Positions 1-6,459 are shown, counted from the first letter of the stretch. The stretch is 7,854 nucleotides of DNA from Nitrospirota bacterium (GCA_015491705.1 WFVK01000279.1:1-7854); one strand, 5' to 3'. Numbers and translations are program-made. The notes: generated from the letters alone by a model not told the origin.

Positions 1-100
1 CCTCTTAACCTAAGAGGGGAGATATATTTCCCCCTTGGTTTAAGGGGGATTAAGGGGGTTACCTCCTCCCCTTAAGTTAAGGGGAGGCCAGGAGGGGTTA
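1..100. repeat. Cluster of three G/C-run hairpins (REP-like intergenic repeat)
   Basis: Three inverted repeats lie side by side. The first has arms 1-7 and 11-17 (CCTCTTA/TAAGAGG, 3-nt loop). The second has arms 29-36 and 42-49 (TCCCCCTT/AAGGGGGA, 5-nt loop), followed by another copy of the TTAAGGGGG motif at 51-58. The third is a perfect 11-bp inverted repeat, 65-75 with 77-87 (CCTCCCCTTAA/TTAAGGGGAGG, one central base). An outer, imperfect pair (ACCTCCT at 61-67, AGGAGGGGT at 90-98) may extend the third. From general knowledge, arrays of C5TT/AAG5 hairpins recur between genes in many Nitrospirota, Desulfobacterota and related genomes, probably as non-autonomous elements. The left edge lies outside the window. 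It could also act as a transcription terminator for an upstream gene, but no long T-run follows the hairpins. Confidence 0.7.
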
Positions 101-108
101 CTTTGAAT

Positions 109-198
109 ATGCGTGCTGAATATTTCCTCAGGGAATCGCAGATAAAGCTTTTCCGCCGGGCTCTCCGGCATGCGGGCGATGGTGTTATGCAACTGTAA
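109..198 (+). CDS. Possible 29-codon small ORF, unknown function
   Basis: An ATG at 109 opens 29 codons ending with TAA at 196-198, just 14 bases before the E1-like gene. The peptide begins MRAEYFLRESQ and is basic, with FRRALRH in its middle. A GGAGGGG sequence at 91-97 sits 11 bases upstream of the ATG, which is long for a ribosome binding site, and it is part of the hairpin repeat, so it may be fortuitous. The frame is open back to 76, so this could also be the 3' remnant of a gene interrupted by the repeat. I recognise no family. The ORF is short enough to arise by chance. Confidence 0.15.
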   Translation: MRAEYFLRESQIKLFRRALRHAGDGVMQL

Positions 199-212
199 GG
201 TTTAATAAACTT

Positions 213-965
213 ATGGAAACAATATTAAGCACCGTGGAAATGGAAAGATACCGCAGGCAGATGATGCTGCCCGGTTTTGATGTCGGGCACCAGCGGAAAT
301 TAAAGGAATCAGCGGCCATGGTTGCAGGCATCGGGGGGCTCGGCGGGACCGCCGCAGTGTATCTTGCGGTGGCGGGCATAGGGAAGATGGTCATTGTCCA
401 TTCAGGTACCCTGACACTGTCGAACATGAACAGGCAGATACTGATGAGACACGACTGGATAGGAAAGAGCAGGACGGTCCGGGCAAGAAAGACGATAGAA
501 GAGATAAATCCCGACGTGGAAGTCGAGATATACGACGAGAGGATATCAGGGGACAACATCGGCAGACTCCTTGAAGGCGTGCATATCGCCCTGTCGGCGC
601 GCCCGAACTTTCATGAACGCAGGGTCCTGAATAATGCCTGTGCGGATAAAGACATACCCATGATCGAGGCCGCCATGAACGGCATGGAGGGCTACCTCTT
701 TAACGTCATCCCCCGCGTTACCCCGTGTCTTGACTGCGTGTATCCGGAGGACGACCCGGAATGGGAGGAACTGGGATTCCCCGTGCTGGGCGCGGTCTCG
801 GGAATGCTCGGCTGCCTCATGGGTATAGAGGCGGTAAAGATACTCACGGGATACGGCAGACCCCTGCTGTCAAGGATGCTTGTATTCAATACCCTGGACA
901 TGGAGTTCAGAAAGCTGATCATCAAGAGGGACACCGGGTGCAGGGTGTGCGGGAATAAGGTCTAA
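213..965 (+). CDS. HesA/MoeB/ThiF-family E1-like adenylyltransferase, variant active site
   Basis: This 250-aa protein has the E1/MoeB/ThiF fold, which normally adenylates the C-terminal glycine of a MoaD/ThiS-type sulfur carrier in the cytoplasm. Visible signatures are the N-terminal ERYRRQ (11-16), the nucleotide-binding GIGGLG (39-44), SNMNRQ (70-75, with the conserved Arg74), MEG (158-160) and two zinc-binding CxxC pairs (C172/C175 and C243/C246). Length matches MoeB. Against E. coli MoeB recalled from memory, several ATP/Mg residues differ: Asp62 is His63, Lys86 is Arg87, and Asp130 of the TDN motif is Pro131 (ARPNF). I believe a subfamily with an ARPxFxER motif exists, so this may be a group trait rather than decay. 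No carrier protein gene is nearby. The start at 213 has only a weak TAAGG upstream; ATG 240, just before ERYRRQ, is the alternative. True activity is uncertain. Confidence 0.9.
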   Translation: METILSTVEMERYRRQMMLPGFDVGHQRKLKESAAMVAGIGGLGGTAAVYLAVAGIGKMVIVHSGTLTLSNMNRQILMRHDWIGKSRTVRARKTIEEINPDVEVEIYDERISGDNIGRLLEGVHIALSARPNFHERRVLNNACADKDIPMIEAAMNGMEGYLFNVIPRVTPCLDCVYPEDDPEWEELGFPVLGAVSGMLGCLMGIEAVKILTGYGRPLLSRMLVFNTLDMEFRKLIIKRDTGCRVCGNKV

Positions 966-2527
966 CAGCAGATCCCCTCCTCTTTCCATCTCTCCGGAAA
1001 CAGCATCTTGAATGTGGTCATGTGCCCCGGCTTGCTTTCCACGATCAGGCTTCCCAGGTGCTCGGAGATTATCTGCCTCACCAGGGGCAGGCCCATTCCA
1101 AAGCCGCGCTCTTTTGTGCTGAAGAACGGTTTGAATACATTTTCAACCTCTTCTTCGGGAATTCCGTCGCCCGTATCCGTAACAGCAACGGCTATATAAT
1201 CGCCTTCCCTGAAAGTCTCCACCGTTATACTTCCCCCTTTTGAAGTGGCCTCAACGGCGTTTTTCACGACATGGAATACGGCCACGCGCAGGAGGTCTCT
1301 CTGCATTTTGATTCTCAGCGGCTCCGTGGAAATATTTACCGTCATTTTTATTCCCTTGTATGATGCCTCTCTCTCTACCACGGAAACCACGCTTTCAACT
1401 ACCCTGTTGATATCCTCGAGCTTGAATTTGGACTGCCTGCCCCTGAGAAAGTTTTCAAAATCCTTTACTATCTTGTCCAGCTCTTCCGCGCCTTCAAGAA
1501 TATACAGGAGATTTTTCCTCAGTTTCTCAGTGAGGTTTTCCTTCTCAAGTATCCTCCTGCACCTGCCCCCTATCATGGCGGCGGGGTTTCGCACCCTGTC
1601 CGCCACGGTCAGCGCCATCAGGCTCATGGTCCTTTCCGCTCCGATGGTCTCCAGCTCCTGGTTCAGCTCTGTGAGGTCGGCATTGATCGACTCTATCTGC
1701 TCCAGCAATCTTTCCCTTTCTTCCTCCGCCAGCTTGCGTTCCGTTATGTCCCGCTGTACGGAGACCCAGTGCATGCACGTGCCTTGTTTGTCAAAAACCG
1801 GGACTATACTGCACTCCACCCAGAACTCCGATCCGTCTTTGCGGTAATTGATAAGCTCCACCCTGACAGGCTCGAAGTTATCAAGCGCCCTGCGGATCTT
1901 GTCCAGTTTCGCAAGTTCGGTGCGGGGTCCCCTGAACATCCTCAGTGTCCTGCTGGTGGCCTCTTCAAAGGTATAGCCCGTCATGCGTGTAAATGCATCG
2001 TTTACGTATATGATATGTCTCCCCGGCCTGTTGTCGGACGGCTTTGCCTCAAGAATTATGATAGCGTCATTTGCATGGACAACCGCGGATTCCAGCAGCA
2101 GCAGTCTCTTCTCCGTTTTCCTGCGTTTTATTGCATTTTCTATCTTTACAGGCAGTATCATCAGGTAGTTGAGGGCGGGGTCTTTTATTAAATAATCATA
2201 AGCGCCAGCTTTCATGACATTAACCGCGGTCTTTTCATCGGCTACCGCAGTTACCACTATGACAGGCGTATCGCTTACCAGGTCCAGGATATCGAAGACC
2301 GTGCCGTCCTCAAAGATGTAGTCCGTGATTATGACGTCAAATGCCTGCGACCCCAGGGCGGCTTTCGCCTCTGAGACATTCCATGCCATGAAATAGTTAT
2401 AGCTGAAATCCTCCGGTTCAACGACCTGCCGGAAAACCGCCTGGTCGAGCCTGTTGGCTTCAACCAGCAATATCTTGTGCTCGGTGCGGTTTATAACCTT
2501 CACTGTTGTCCTGCCCGTACCTTCCAC
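962..2527 (-). CDS. REC-PAS-HATPase sensor protein with degenerate H-box
   Basis: A 521-aa cytoplasmic signalling protein with no membrane segment. The order is an N-terminal receiver domain (about 17-132; phospho-acceptor Asp69 in ITDY, Thr93, Lys115), a PAS domain (about 143-265, with VNDAFTRMTGY and WVSVQRDITERK), a coiled coil (about 262-300), a dimerisation helix region (about 298-360) and an HATPase_c domain (about 405-515). The ATPase has the N-box (VVKNAVEA, 421-428), G1 (DTGDGIP, 451-457), FKPFFSTK and G2 (GFGMGL, 475-480). The usual AHEIRNP H-box reads ADRVRNP, so the phospho-accepting His is Asp310. The PAS domain resembles the LOV type (LRMFRGP) but lacks the flavin-binding Cys. 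The receiver's acidic pair is EA (23-24) instead of two acids. The start at 2527 is GTG with GGAAG directly abutting it; GTG 2503, with AGGA 5 bases before it, is at least as likely and loses no domain. Inputs and partner are unknown. Confidence 0.92.
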   Translation of the reverse strand: MEGTGRTTVKVINRTEHKILLVEANRLDQAVFRQVVEPEDFSYNYFMAWNVSEAKAALGSQAFDVIITDYIFEDGTVFDILDLVSDTPVIVVTAVADEKTAVNVMKAGAYDYLIKDPALNYLMILPVKIENAIKRRKTEKRLLLLESAVVHANDAIIILEAKPSDNRPGRHIIYVNDAFTRMTGYTFEEATSRTLRMFRGPRTELAKLDKIRRALDNFEPVRVELINYRKDGSEFWVECSIVPVFDKQGTCMHWVSVQRDITERKLAEEERERLLEQIESINADLTELNQELETIGAERTMSLMALTVADRVRNPAAMIGGRCRRILEKENLTEKLRKNLLYILEGAEELDKIVKDFENFLRGRQSKFKLEDINRVVESVVSVVEREASYKGIKMTVNISTEPLRIKMQRDLLRVAVFHVVKNAVEATSKGGSITVETFREGDYIAVAVTDTGDGIPEEEVENVFKPFFSTKERGFGMGLPLVRQIISEHLGSLIVESKPGHMTTFKMLFPERWKEEGICC

Positions 2528-2553
2528 CTTCCGGTTACTGAAAAATATTCCCT

Positions 2554-2563
2554 ATTAATTAAT
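2554..2563. promoter_or_regulatory. AT-only palindrome in divergent intergenic region
   Basis: ATTAATTAAT is a perfect 10-bp palindrome in the 128-bp gap between the divergent kinase and peptidase genes. It lies 27 bases upstream of the kinase GTG at 2527. It could be part of the kinase promoter or a protein-binding site, but I could not fit a good -35/-10 pair around it. Such a palindrome can occur by chance in AT-rich DNA. Confidence 0.2.
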
Positions 2564-2616
2564 AATCGACCCCGTGGCGGAAAATCTTTAACCCTGAGGT
2601 GCCGTAAAGGGCGGTA

Positions 2617-2645
2617 TTGAAGGTACTATGAAATTGAGATAAAAT
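2617..2645 (+). promoter_or_regulatory. Sigma-70-like promoter of the M48 peptidase gene
   Basis: The -35 box TTGAAG (2617-2622, 4 of 6 consensus) and -10 box TAAAAT (2640-2645, 5 of 6) are separated by exactly 17 bases. Transcription would start near 2652, only 3-4 bases before the ATG at 2656. No in-frame upstream start exists because TAA occurs at 2647. The mRNA would therefore be nearly leaderless if this promoter is the one used. Confidence 0.45.
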
Positions 2646-2655
2646 GTAACAGGTT

Positions 2656-4101
2656 ATGAACAGCAAGGTTATATCACCGGCGGGCAGATTTATTCCACTG
2701 CTTTTGCTTTTCTTCCTTGCCTCCTGCGCGGTCAACCCTGTTACGGGCGAAAAGGAACTGATGCTCGTAAGCGAAAGCCGGGAGATCAGGATAGGAAGGG
2801 AGGCCGCCCCCTCGTTGAAATGGGAATTCGGCGGGCCGTACCATGATCCCGCGCTTGAATCATATCTTGAAAAAATTGTAAAGAGGCTCTGGGAGAATTC
2901 CGAGAGGCCGTATCTGCCGGTGAAGTTTTACATTCAGAACACCTCGGTACCCAATGCATTCGCACTGCCGGGTTATGTGGCGATTACGAGGGGGCTTCTC
3001 AGCGAGATGGAAAACGAGGCGCAGTTTGCAGCGGTTATGGGACATGAGACCGGACACGTAATGGCAAGACACACCGCCCGGAGACTATCGCGCATGATGC
3101 TCCGGCAGTTGGGGCTCGCAATAGGAGCCGCGGCCCTTGAGGGCAGGAGCGGGAGAGACACGCTCCTTACACTCGGGGCCGCAGGCAGCAGCCTCCTTCT
3201 TCTTAAATATGACAGGGACGAGGAGATAGAGGCGGACAGGCTGGGGGTCAGATACATGGCAATGCTCGGTTATGACCCGTATGAGGCGGTATCAGCGCAT
3301 AAAATACTTCAGAAGGCCGTAAATGACTACCTCAGGCGCCTCGGCGGGAAGCATGCCGGTGGAGACGGCCCGACGGCCGGGCTTTTCTCGACACACCCCG
3401 CGGAAGAGGTCAGGCTCAGAGAGATACGTGACATGATAGACCATCTGCCGCCTTACACAATAAAAGGAGACGGCAGGTTCGGCCGGGTTTTCAGGAAGGC
3501 GACCGCAGGCATCAGGAAAATCAACAGGATATACTTCCGGTATGACAAGGCGCGGCAATATTACAGGGAGAGAGATTTTCTCAGGGCCGAAAAGACCGTC
3601 AGGGAGGCGATCAGGCTGGACAGTTCCCAGGCGCCTTTTTACCACCTCCTCGGACTGATCCGTATCCAGCGGAAAGACTACGGGAAAGCAGAAAAGTTTT
3701 TCATGAAATCGCTGTCAATAGACCCCGGTTATCAGCCGTCGGTTTACGGAATGGGACTGGTCCGTTATTTTGAAGGAAACTATCAACAGGCAATCCGTGA
3801 CTTCAGGAAGAGCCTTGAATTGTACCCGGAACACGCCCAGTCGCATTTCGGCCTGGGAAAAAGCTATTTTCAGTTGAGGCAATATTCGAGAGCCGTGCCG
3901 TATCTGAGGAAATTTGCCCGTGCAGTCCCCGGGCATCCCGAGGTTCACGGCCTGCTCGGCATAAGCTATGACCGCACTTATCAGCTCAGGCCTGCAATAG
4001 CGGAGTACAGGAAACAGTTGGAGGTTGCACCTGACACGGCCCTTGGGCGTTATGCACTGAGAAGGCTTGCGTTCCTGGAGCGCCTGCCCGCGAGACAGTG
4101 A
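2656..4101 (+). CDS. M48-family metalloprotease lipoprotein with C-terminal TPRs (BepA/YfgC-like)
   Basis: A 481-aa zinc peptidase probably anchored in the envelope. Residues 1-24 are a lipoprotein signal peptide with lipobox LASC (lipidated Cys24); Ala at +2 would allow outer-membrane sorting by the E. coli rule. The peptidase domain (about 30-265) carries HETGH (130-134: His130, Glu131, His134) and the third zinc ligand Glu192 in EIEADRLG. His247 in FSTHP matches the position of the BepA His246 switch residue, recalled from memory. About five TPR units follow (about 296-463), e.g. FYHLLGLIRIQRKDYGKAE and the repeat starting PSVYGMGL. E. coli BepA (same architecture, about 490 aa) degrades or assists stalled outer-membrane proteins such as LptD; it has a cleavable signal peptide, whereas this one is a predicted lipoprotein. 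The start is the only in-frame choice. The CAGG upstream is too close (2 bases) to be a good ribosome binding site. Confidence 0.92.
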   Translation: MNSKVISPAGRFIPLLLLFFLASCAVNPVTGEKELMLVSESREIRIGREAAPSLKWEFGGPYHDPALESYLEKIVKRLWENSERPYLPVKFYIQNTSVPNAFALPGYVAITRGLLSEMENEAQFAAVMGHETGHVMARHTARRLSRMMLRQLGLAIGAAALEGRSGRDTLLTLGAAGSSLLLLKYDRDEEIEADRLGVRYMAMLGYDPYEAVSAHKILQKAVNDYLRRLGGKHAGGDGPTAGLFSTHPAEEVRLREIRDMIDHLPPYTIKGDGRFGRVFRKATAGIRKINRIYFRYDKARQYYRERDFLRAEKTVREAIRLDSSQAPFYHLLGLIRIQRKDYGKAEKFFMKSLSIDPGYQPSVYGMGLVRYFEGNYQQAIRDFRKSLELYPEHAQSHFGLGKSYFQLRQYSRAVPYLRKFARAVPGHPEVHGLLGISYDRTYQLRPAIAEYRKQLEVAPDTALGRYALRRLAFLERLPARQ

Positions 4102-4174
4102 GCATCTTTGCACTGCATGAACCGTCAGGCTCCCCCGGCAGCCGGCAATGGGGAAGGTATTTGAGGTTATGGTA

Positions 4175-4636
4175 ATGACCGGCATCACCAACAACATCGA
4201 CAAAATCGCCGCTGCCTTGATCCTTGTGGTTTTTGTAGGCGGCTGCATCGCGTGGCGCAGGCAACGGAAAAAAAGGCTTGCCAGGGCACGGGCTGCTGCT
4301 GCTTTCAGGAGCAGGGTGCTGACCGCTGTGGAGGGTCTGTATCCCGTCACTAAATACTGGAGGAGGGAGGTATTTGACAGGTTCAGGGAGACCGTCCCCG
4401 AAATAGAATCCGCCGCCGCTGAATTCAGGCACTTTATCCCCCTGAAGAGCAGGGCCTCTTTTGACACTGCATTAAAAAACTACCGCGAGCACTGCAACAA
4501 TATAACGTGGGAATCATGTGCCGGCTTCAACATATGCCCTGAGAAGAAATTCACGGAAGAGATAGGGCCCAAGGAGATATTCAGGCAAAACGTCAATGCA
4601 TTGCTGGATTTTGCAAAAAGATACGGCAGGCCCTGA
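4175..4636 (+). CDS. Small single-TM protein of unknown function
   Basis: From ATG 4175 this is a 153-aa protein. One hydrophobic segment (about residues 11-25, AAALILVVFVGGC) is followed by WRRQRKKR, which by the positive-inside rule puts the remaining ~125 residues in the cytoplasm. The soluble part has FRSRVL, GLYPV, EIESAAAEFRHF and a signature-like ITWESCAGFNICPE with two cysteines near the C-terminus. I recall similar uncharacterised proteins with an ITWxxCAAF motif in diverse Proteobacteria, but know no function. GGC with the preceding Val could mimic a lipobox, yet the basic stretch directly after it argues for a membrane anchor. GAGG at 4163-4166 gives 8-base spacing to ATG 4175. ATG 4169 and ATG 4148 (162 aa) are in-frame alternatives, the latter without a ribosome binding site. 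It lies 73 bases after the peptidase gene and could be cotranscribed. Confidence 0.8.
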   Translation: MTGITNNIDKIAAALILVVFVGGCIAWRRQRKKRLARARAAAAFRSRVLTAVEGLYPVTKYWRREVFDRFRETVPEIESAAAEFRHFIPLKSRASFDTALKNYREHCNNITWESCAGFNICPEKKFTEEIGPKEIFRQNVNALLDFAKRYGRP

Positions 4637-4715
4637 CGGTTGCGCGAAACAGACAGGAAAGGCCGGGGAGAAGGTGCCGCAAAACACTTCAGTAACCGCA
4701 TGCGTTGTCACCGCA

Positions 4716-4745
4716 TTGATAAAAGACGGATGACATTGATAAGAT
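4716..4745 (+). promoter_or_regulatory. Candidate promoter of the radical SAM gene
   Basis: TTGATA (4716-4721, 5 of 6) and TAAGAT (4740-4745, 4 of 6) are 18 bases apart. Expected transcription start is about 4752, the A of the ATG itself, and no Shine-Dalgarno sequence precedes that ATG. The -10 box is weak, so this is a moderate call. Nothing else was seen in the 115-base gap (4637-4751), apart from the CGCATGCG palindrome at 4697-4704. Confidence 0.35.
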
Positions 4746-4751
4746 ACTTGT

Positions 4752-6137
4752 ATGAAGATCCTTTTTATTTCCAAATTTGAATACTACGAGCCGCTGGGTA
4801 CCATGTACCTGTCGAGCTTTTTAAAGCAGCACGGTGTAGACTGCCGGTACCTGGATATTAAATTCGAGAATGACCTTGCACGGGAGATACGCCGTATATC
4901 GCCGGACATCATTGCATATTCAATAACCACGGGCCAGAGCAAGTTCTACCGGCAACTGAACATCGACCTGAAAAAACAGTTCAGCTTCTTCGCCGTCTTC
5001 GGCGGCCCGCACTGCACATTTTTCCCTGAATATATCCATGAGGAAGGCGTGGACGCCATCTGCAGGGGAGAGGGTGAGTACGCCCTGCTGGACCTTGTAA
5101 CAGCTCTTGAACAAAAGAAAGATATAACGAAGATCGATAACCTGTGGGTAAAGGTCGAAGGCAATGTATACAAGAATGAAGTCCGGAACCTTATAGATGA
5201 TCTGGATACGCTTCCTTTCCCCGACCGGGAGATGCTTGATAAATACAGGCACTTCAAAAAGATGCCGAGAAAGACCGTAATGACCGGCAGGGGATGTCCG
5301 TTTAAGTGCACATACTGCTTTAATCATTCCTACAACAAGCTTTACCGCGGCAAGGGCAAGGTAGTCAGAAAGAGGAGCATAGAGAATGTCATCGAAGAGC
5401 TGAAGTACCTCCTCAGGTCATATAAACTCAGGAGATTCCAGTTCTGGGACGATACATTCAATATCGATTACCGCTGGACAATGGATTTCTGCGAGGCATA
5501 CAGGAGAGAGATCAACATACCTTTCAGTATCACACCGCGGGTCAACCTGGTGGATGAAGAGATGGTCAGGGCACTGAAGAACGCGGGCTGTGTAACAATC
5601 GGAACCTCCGTGGAGAGCGGCAATGAATATTTAAGGAACAAGGTGCTCAAAAGGAACATCTCCGAGAAGCAGACAGTGGATGCCTGTGATCTGTTCAACA
5701 AGTACGGAATTCATATTTTAATGGGAAACATGCTCGGACTGCCCGATGAGACGCTGGACATGGCCTTTGAGACGCTGAATTTCAACATCAGGTGCAAACC
5801 CACTTATGCATGGGTGTCGATCTTCCAGCCTTTCCCGAGGACCGAACTGAGCAATTACTCCATAGAAAAGGGATATTTTGACGGCAATCTCGACACGCTT
5901 GACGGGTCATTTTACAGAAAGAGCGCCCTGAAGCTGAAAGACATAGAAAAGATGGAGAGGCTGCACCACCTGTTCTCAGTGGGTGTTGCATTTCCCCGGC
6001 TGGTCCCGCTTATCAAGGTGCTGATAAGGCTGCCCCTGAACAGGCTTTACCGCGTAATCTTCATCCTGCACAAATCGTGGTGTTATTTCACAAAGCTTAA
6101 ATATATAGAATTCTCCGAAATGTTTATAAGAAGATAG
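4752..6137 (+). CDS. B12-binding-type radical SAM protein
   Basis: A 461-aa protein of the class pairing an N-terminal Rossmann-like cobalamin-binding-type domain (about 1-125) with a radical SAM barrel (about 172-370). The N-terminus MKILFISKFEYYEPLGTMYL starts the first strand of the fold, which supports the ATG at 4752. FGGPH (83-87) and CRGEGEYAL (104-112) are typical of the domain. The 4Fe-4S/SAM motif is CPFKCTYC (Cys182, Cys186, Cys189), followed by FQFWDDTF and GTSVESGNE (284-292). The DxHxxG motif that supplies a lower axial His to cobalamin is absent, as in many family members. The last ~60 residues are hydrophobic and basic (FPRLVPLIKVLIRLPL), perhaps membrane-associated. Known relatives methylate or rearrange antibiotics, lipids or tetrapyrroles; the substrate here cannot be read from sequence or context. 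It stands alone between unrelated genes. Confidence 0.9.
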   Translation: MKILFISKFEYYEPLGTMYLSSFLKQHGVDCRYLDIKFENDLAREIRRISPDIIAYSITTGQSKFYRQLNIDLKKQFSFFAVFGGPHCTFFPEYIHEEGVDAICRGEGEYALLDLVTALEQKKDITKIDNLWVKVEGNVYKNEVRNLIDDLDTLPFPDREMLDKYRHFKKMPRKTVMTGRGCPFKCTYCFNHSYNKLYRGKGKVVRKRSIENVIEELKYLLRSYKLRRFQFWDDTFNIDYRWTMDFCEAYRREINIPFSITPRVNLVDEEMVRALKNAGCVTIGTSVESGNEYLRNKVLKRNISEKQTVDACDLFNKYGIHILMGNMLGLPDETLDMAFETLNFNIRCKPTYAWVSIFQPFPRTELSNYSIEKGYFDGNLDTLDGSFYRKSALKLKDIEKMERLHHLFSVGVAFPRLVPLIKVLIRLPLNRLYRVIFILHKSWCYFTKLKYIEFSEMFIRR

Positions 6138-6140
6138 CCG

Positions 6141-6150
6141 CCCGGCCGGG
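6141..6150. other. GC palindrome between convergent genes
   Basis: CCCGGCCGGG, a perfect 10-bp palindrome, fills most of the 16-base gap between the stops of the radical SAM gene (6137) and the zinc-ribbon gene (6154). It has no separate loop and no T-run on either side, so a classical terminator is unlikely. It might limit read-through or mark an RNA 3' end. Confidence 0.25.
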
Positions 6151-6153
6151 AGC

Positions 6154-6459
6154 CTATCCGTAGAGCCGGCGTACACCTATGCACAGGCCTTTGCATGATG
6201 TGCAGCCCTCCACGACAAGCTCTCCGGTACCACATCCCGGGACTGGTTCCGCATTCCCCCCGCATCTCGGACACTTCATGGCGCCGGGGTGATCGACGGC
6301 GGGCGTGCCCCCATCTGTCCGCATGTTCTCCCCGGGAAGATCAGTATCGCCCACATCAAACCATACCCCCCGGCAGTCCGGGCATATATCGATGACGGTG
6401 TTTCGCCGGTCACCGATGCCCGTGGATTTCAAATCGACATCACATCTCGGACATTTCAT
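6154..6459 (-). CDS. Tandem TFIIB-type zinc-ribbon protein
   Basis: A 101-aa protein made of two zinc ribbons. The first (about 1-40) has CPRC (3-6) and CPDC (26-29), then RGVWFDVGD, the hallmark of the zf-TFIIB family. The second (about 61-101) has MKCPRCGG (C63/C66) and CTSC (C86/C89), then KGLCIGVRRL, with the GVWFD part degenerate and extra cysteines at 76 and 93. The two halves appear to be an internal duplication. No catalytic domain is present; members are thought to bind zinc and possibly nucleic acid or protein, but no role is established. The frame is open further upstream to ATG 6507, but AAGGAGG (complement of 6466-6472) lies 6 bases before ATG 6459, which fixes the start there. 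It has its own promoter and converges on the radical SAM gene. Confidence 0.85.
   Translation of the reverse strand: MKCPRCDVDLKSTGIGDRRNTVIDICPDCRGVWFDVGDTDLPGENMRTDGGTPAVDHPGAMKCPRCGGNAEPVPGCGTGELVVEGCTSCKGLCIGVRRLYG

Noticed and set aside
1..100. CRISPR-like array
   Set aside because: The hairpins differ in sequence and spacing, and there are no regularly spaced direct repeats with unique spacers or cas genes.
1245..1847. 200-residue plus-strand open frame
   Set aside because: It lies fully antisense to the sensor-kinase gene, is Ser-rich low-complexity sequence, and the opposite strand has clear domain motifs.
3715..4467. 250-residue minus-strand open frame
   Set aside because: It spans the peptidase TPRs and the small membrane protein in antisense, shows no family motif, and both plus-strand genes are better supported.
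4637..4751. Possible small RNA or terminator in the gap before the radical SAM gene
   Set aside because: Only a CGCATGCG palindrome and scattered short repeats were found, with no stem plus T-run and no recognisable RNA motif.
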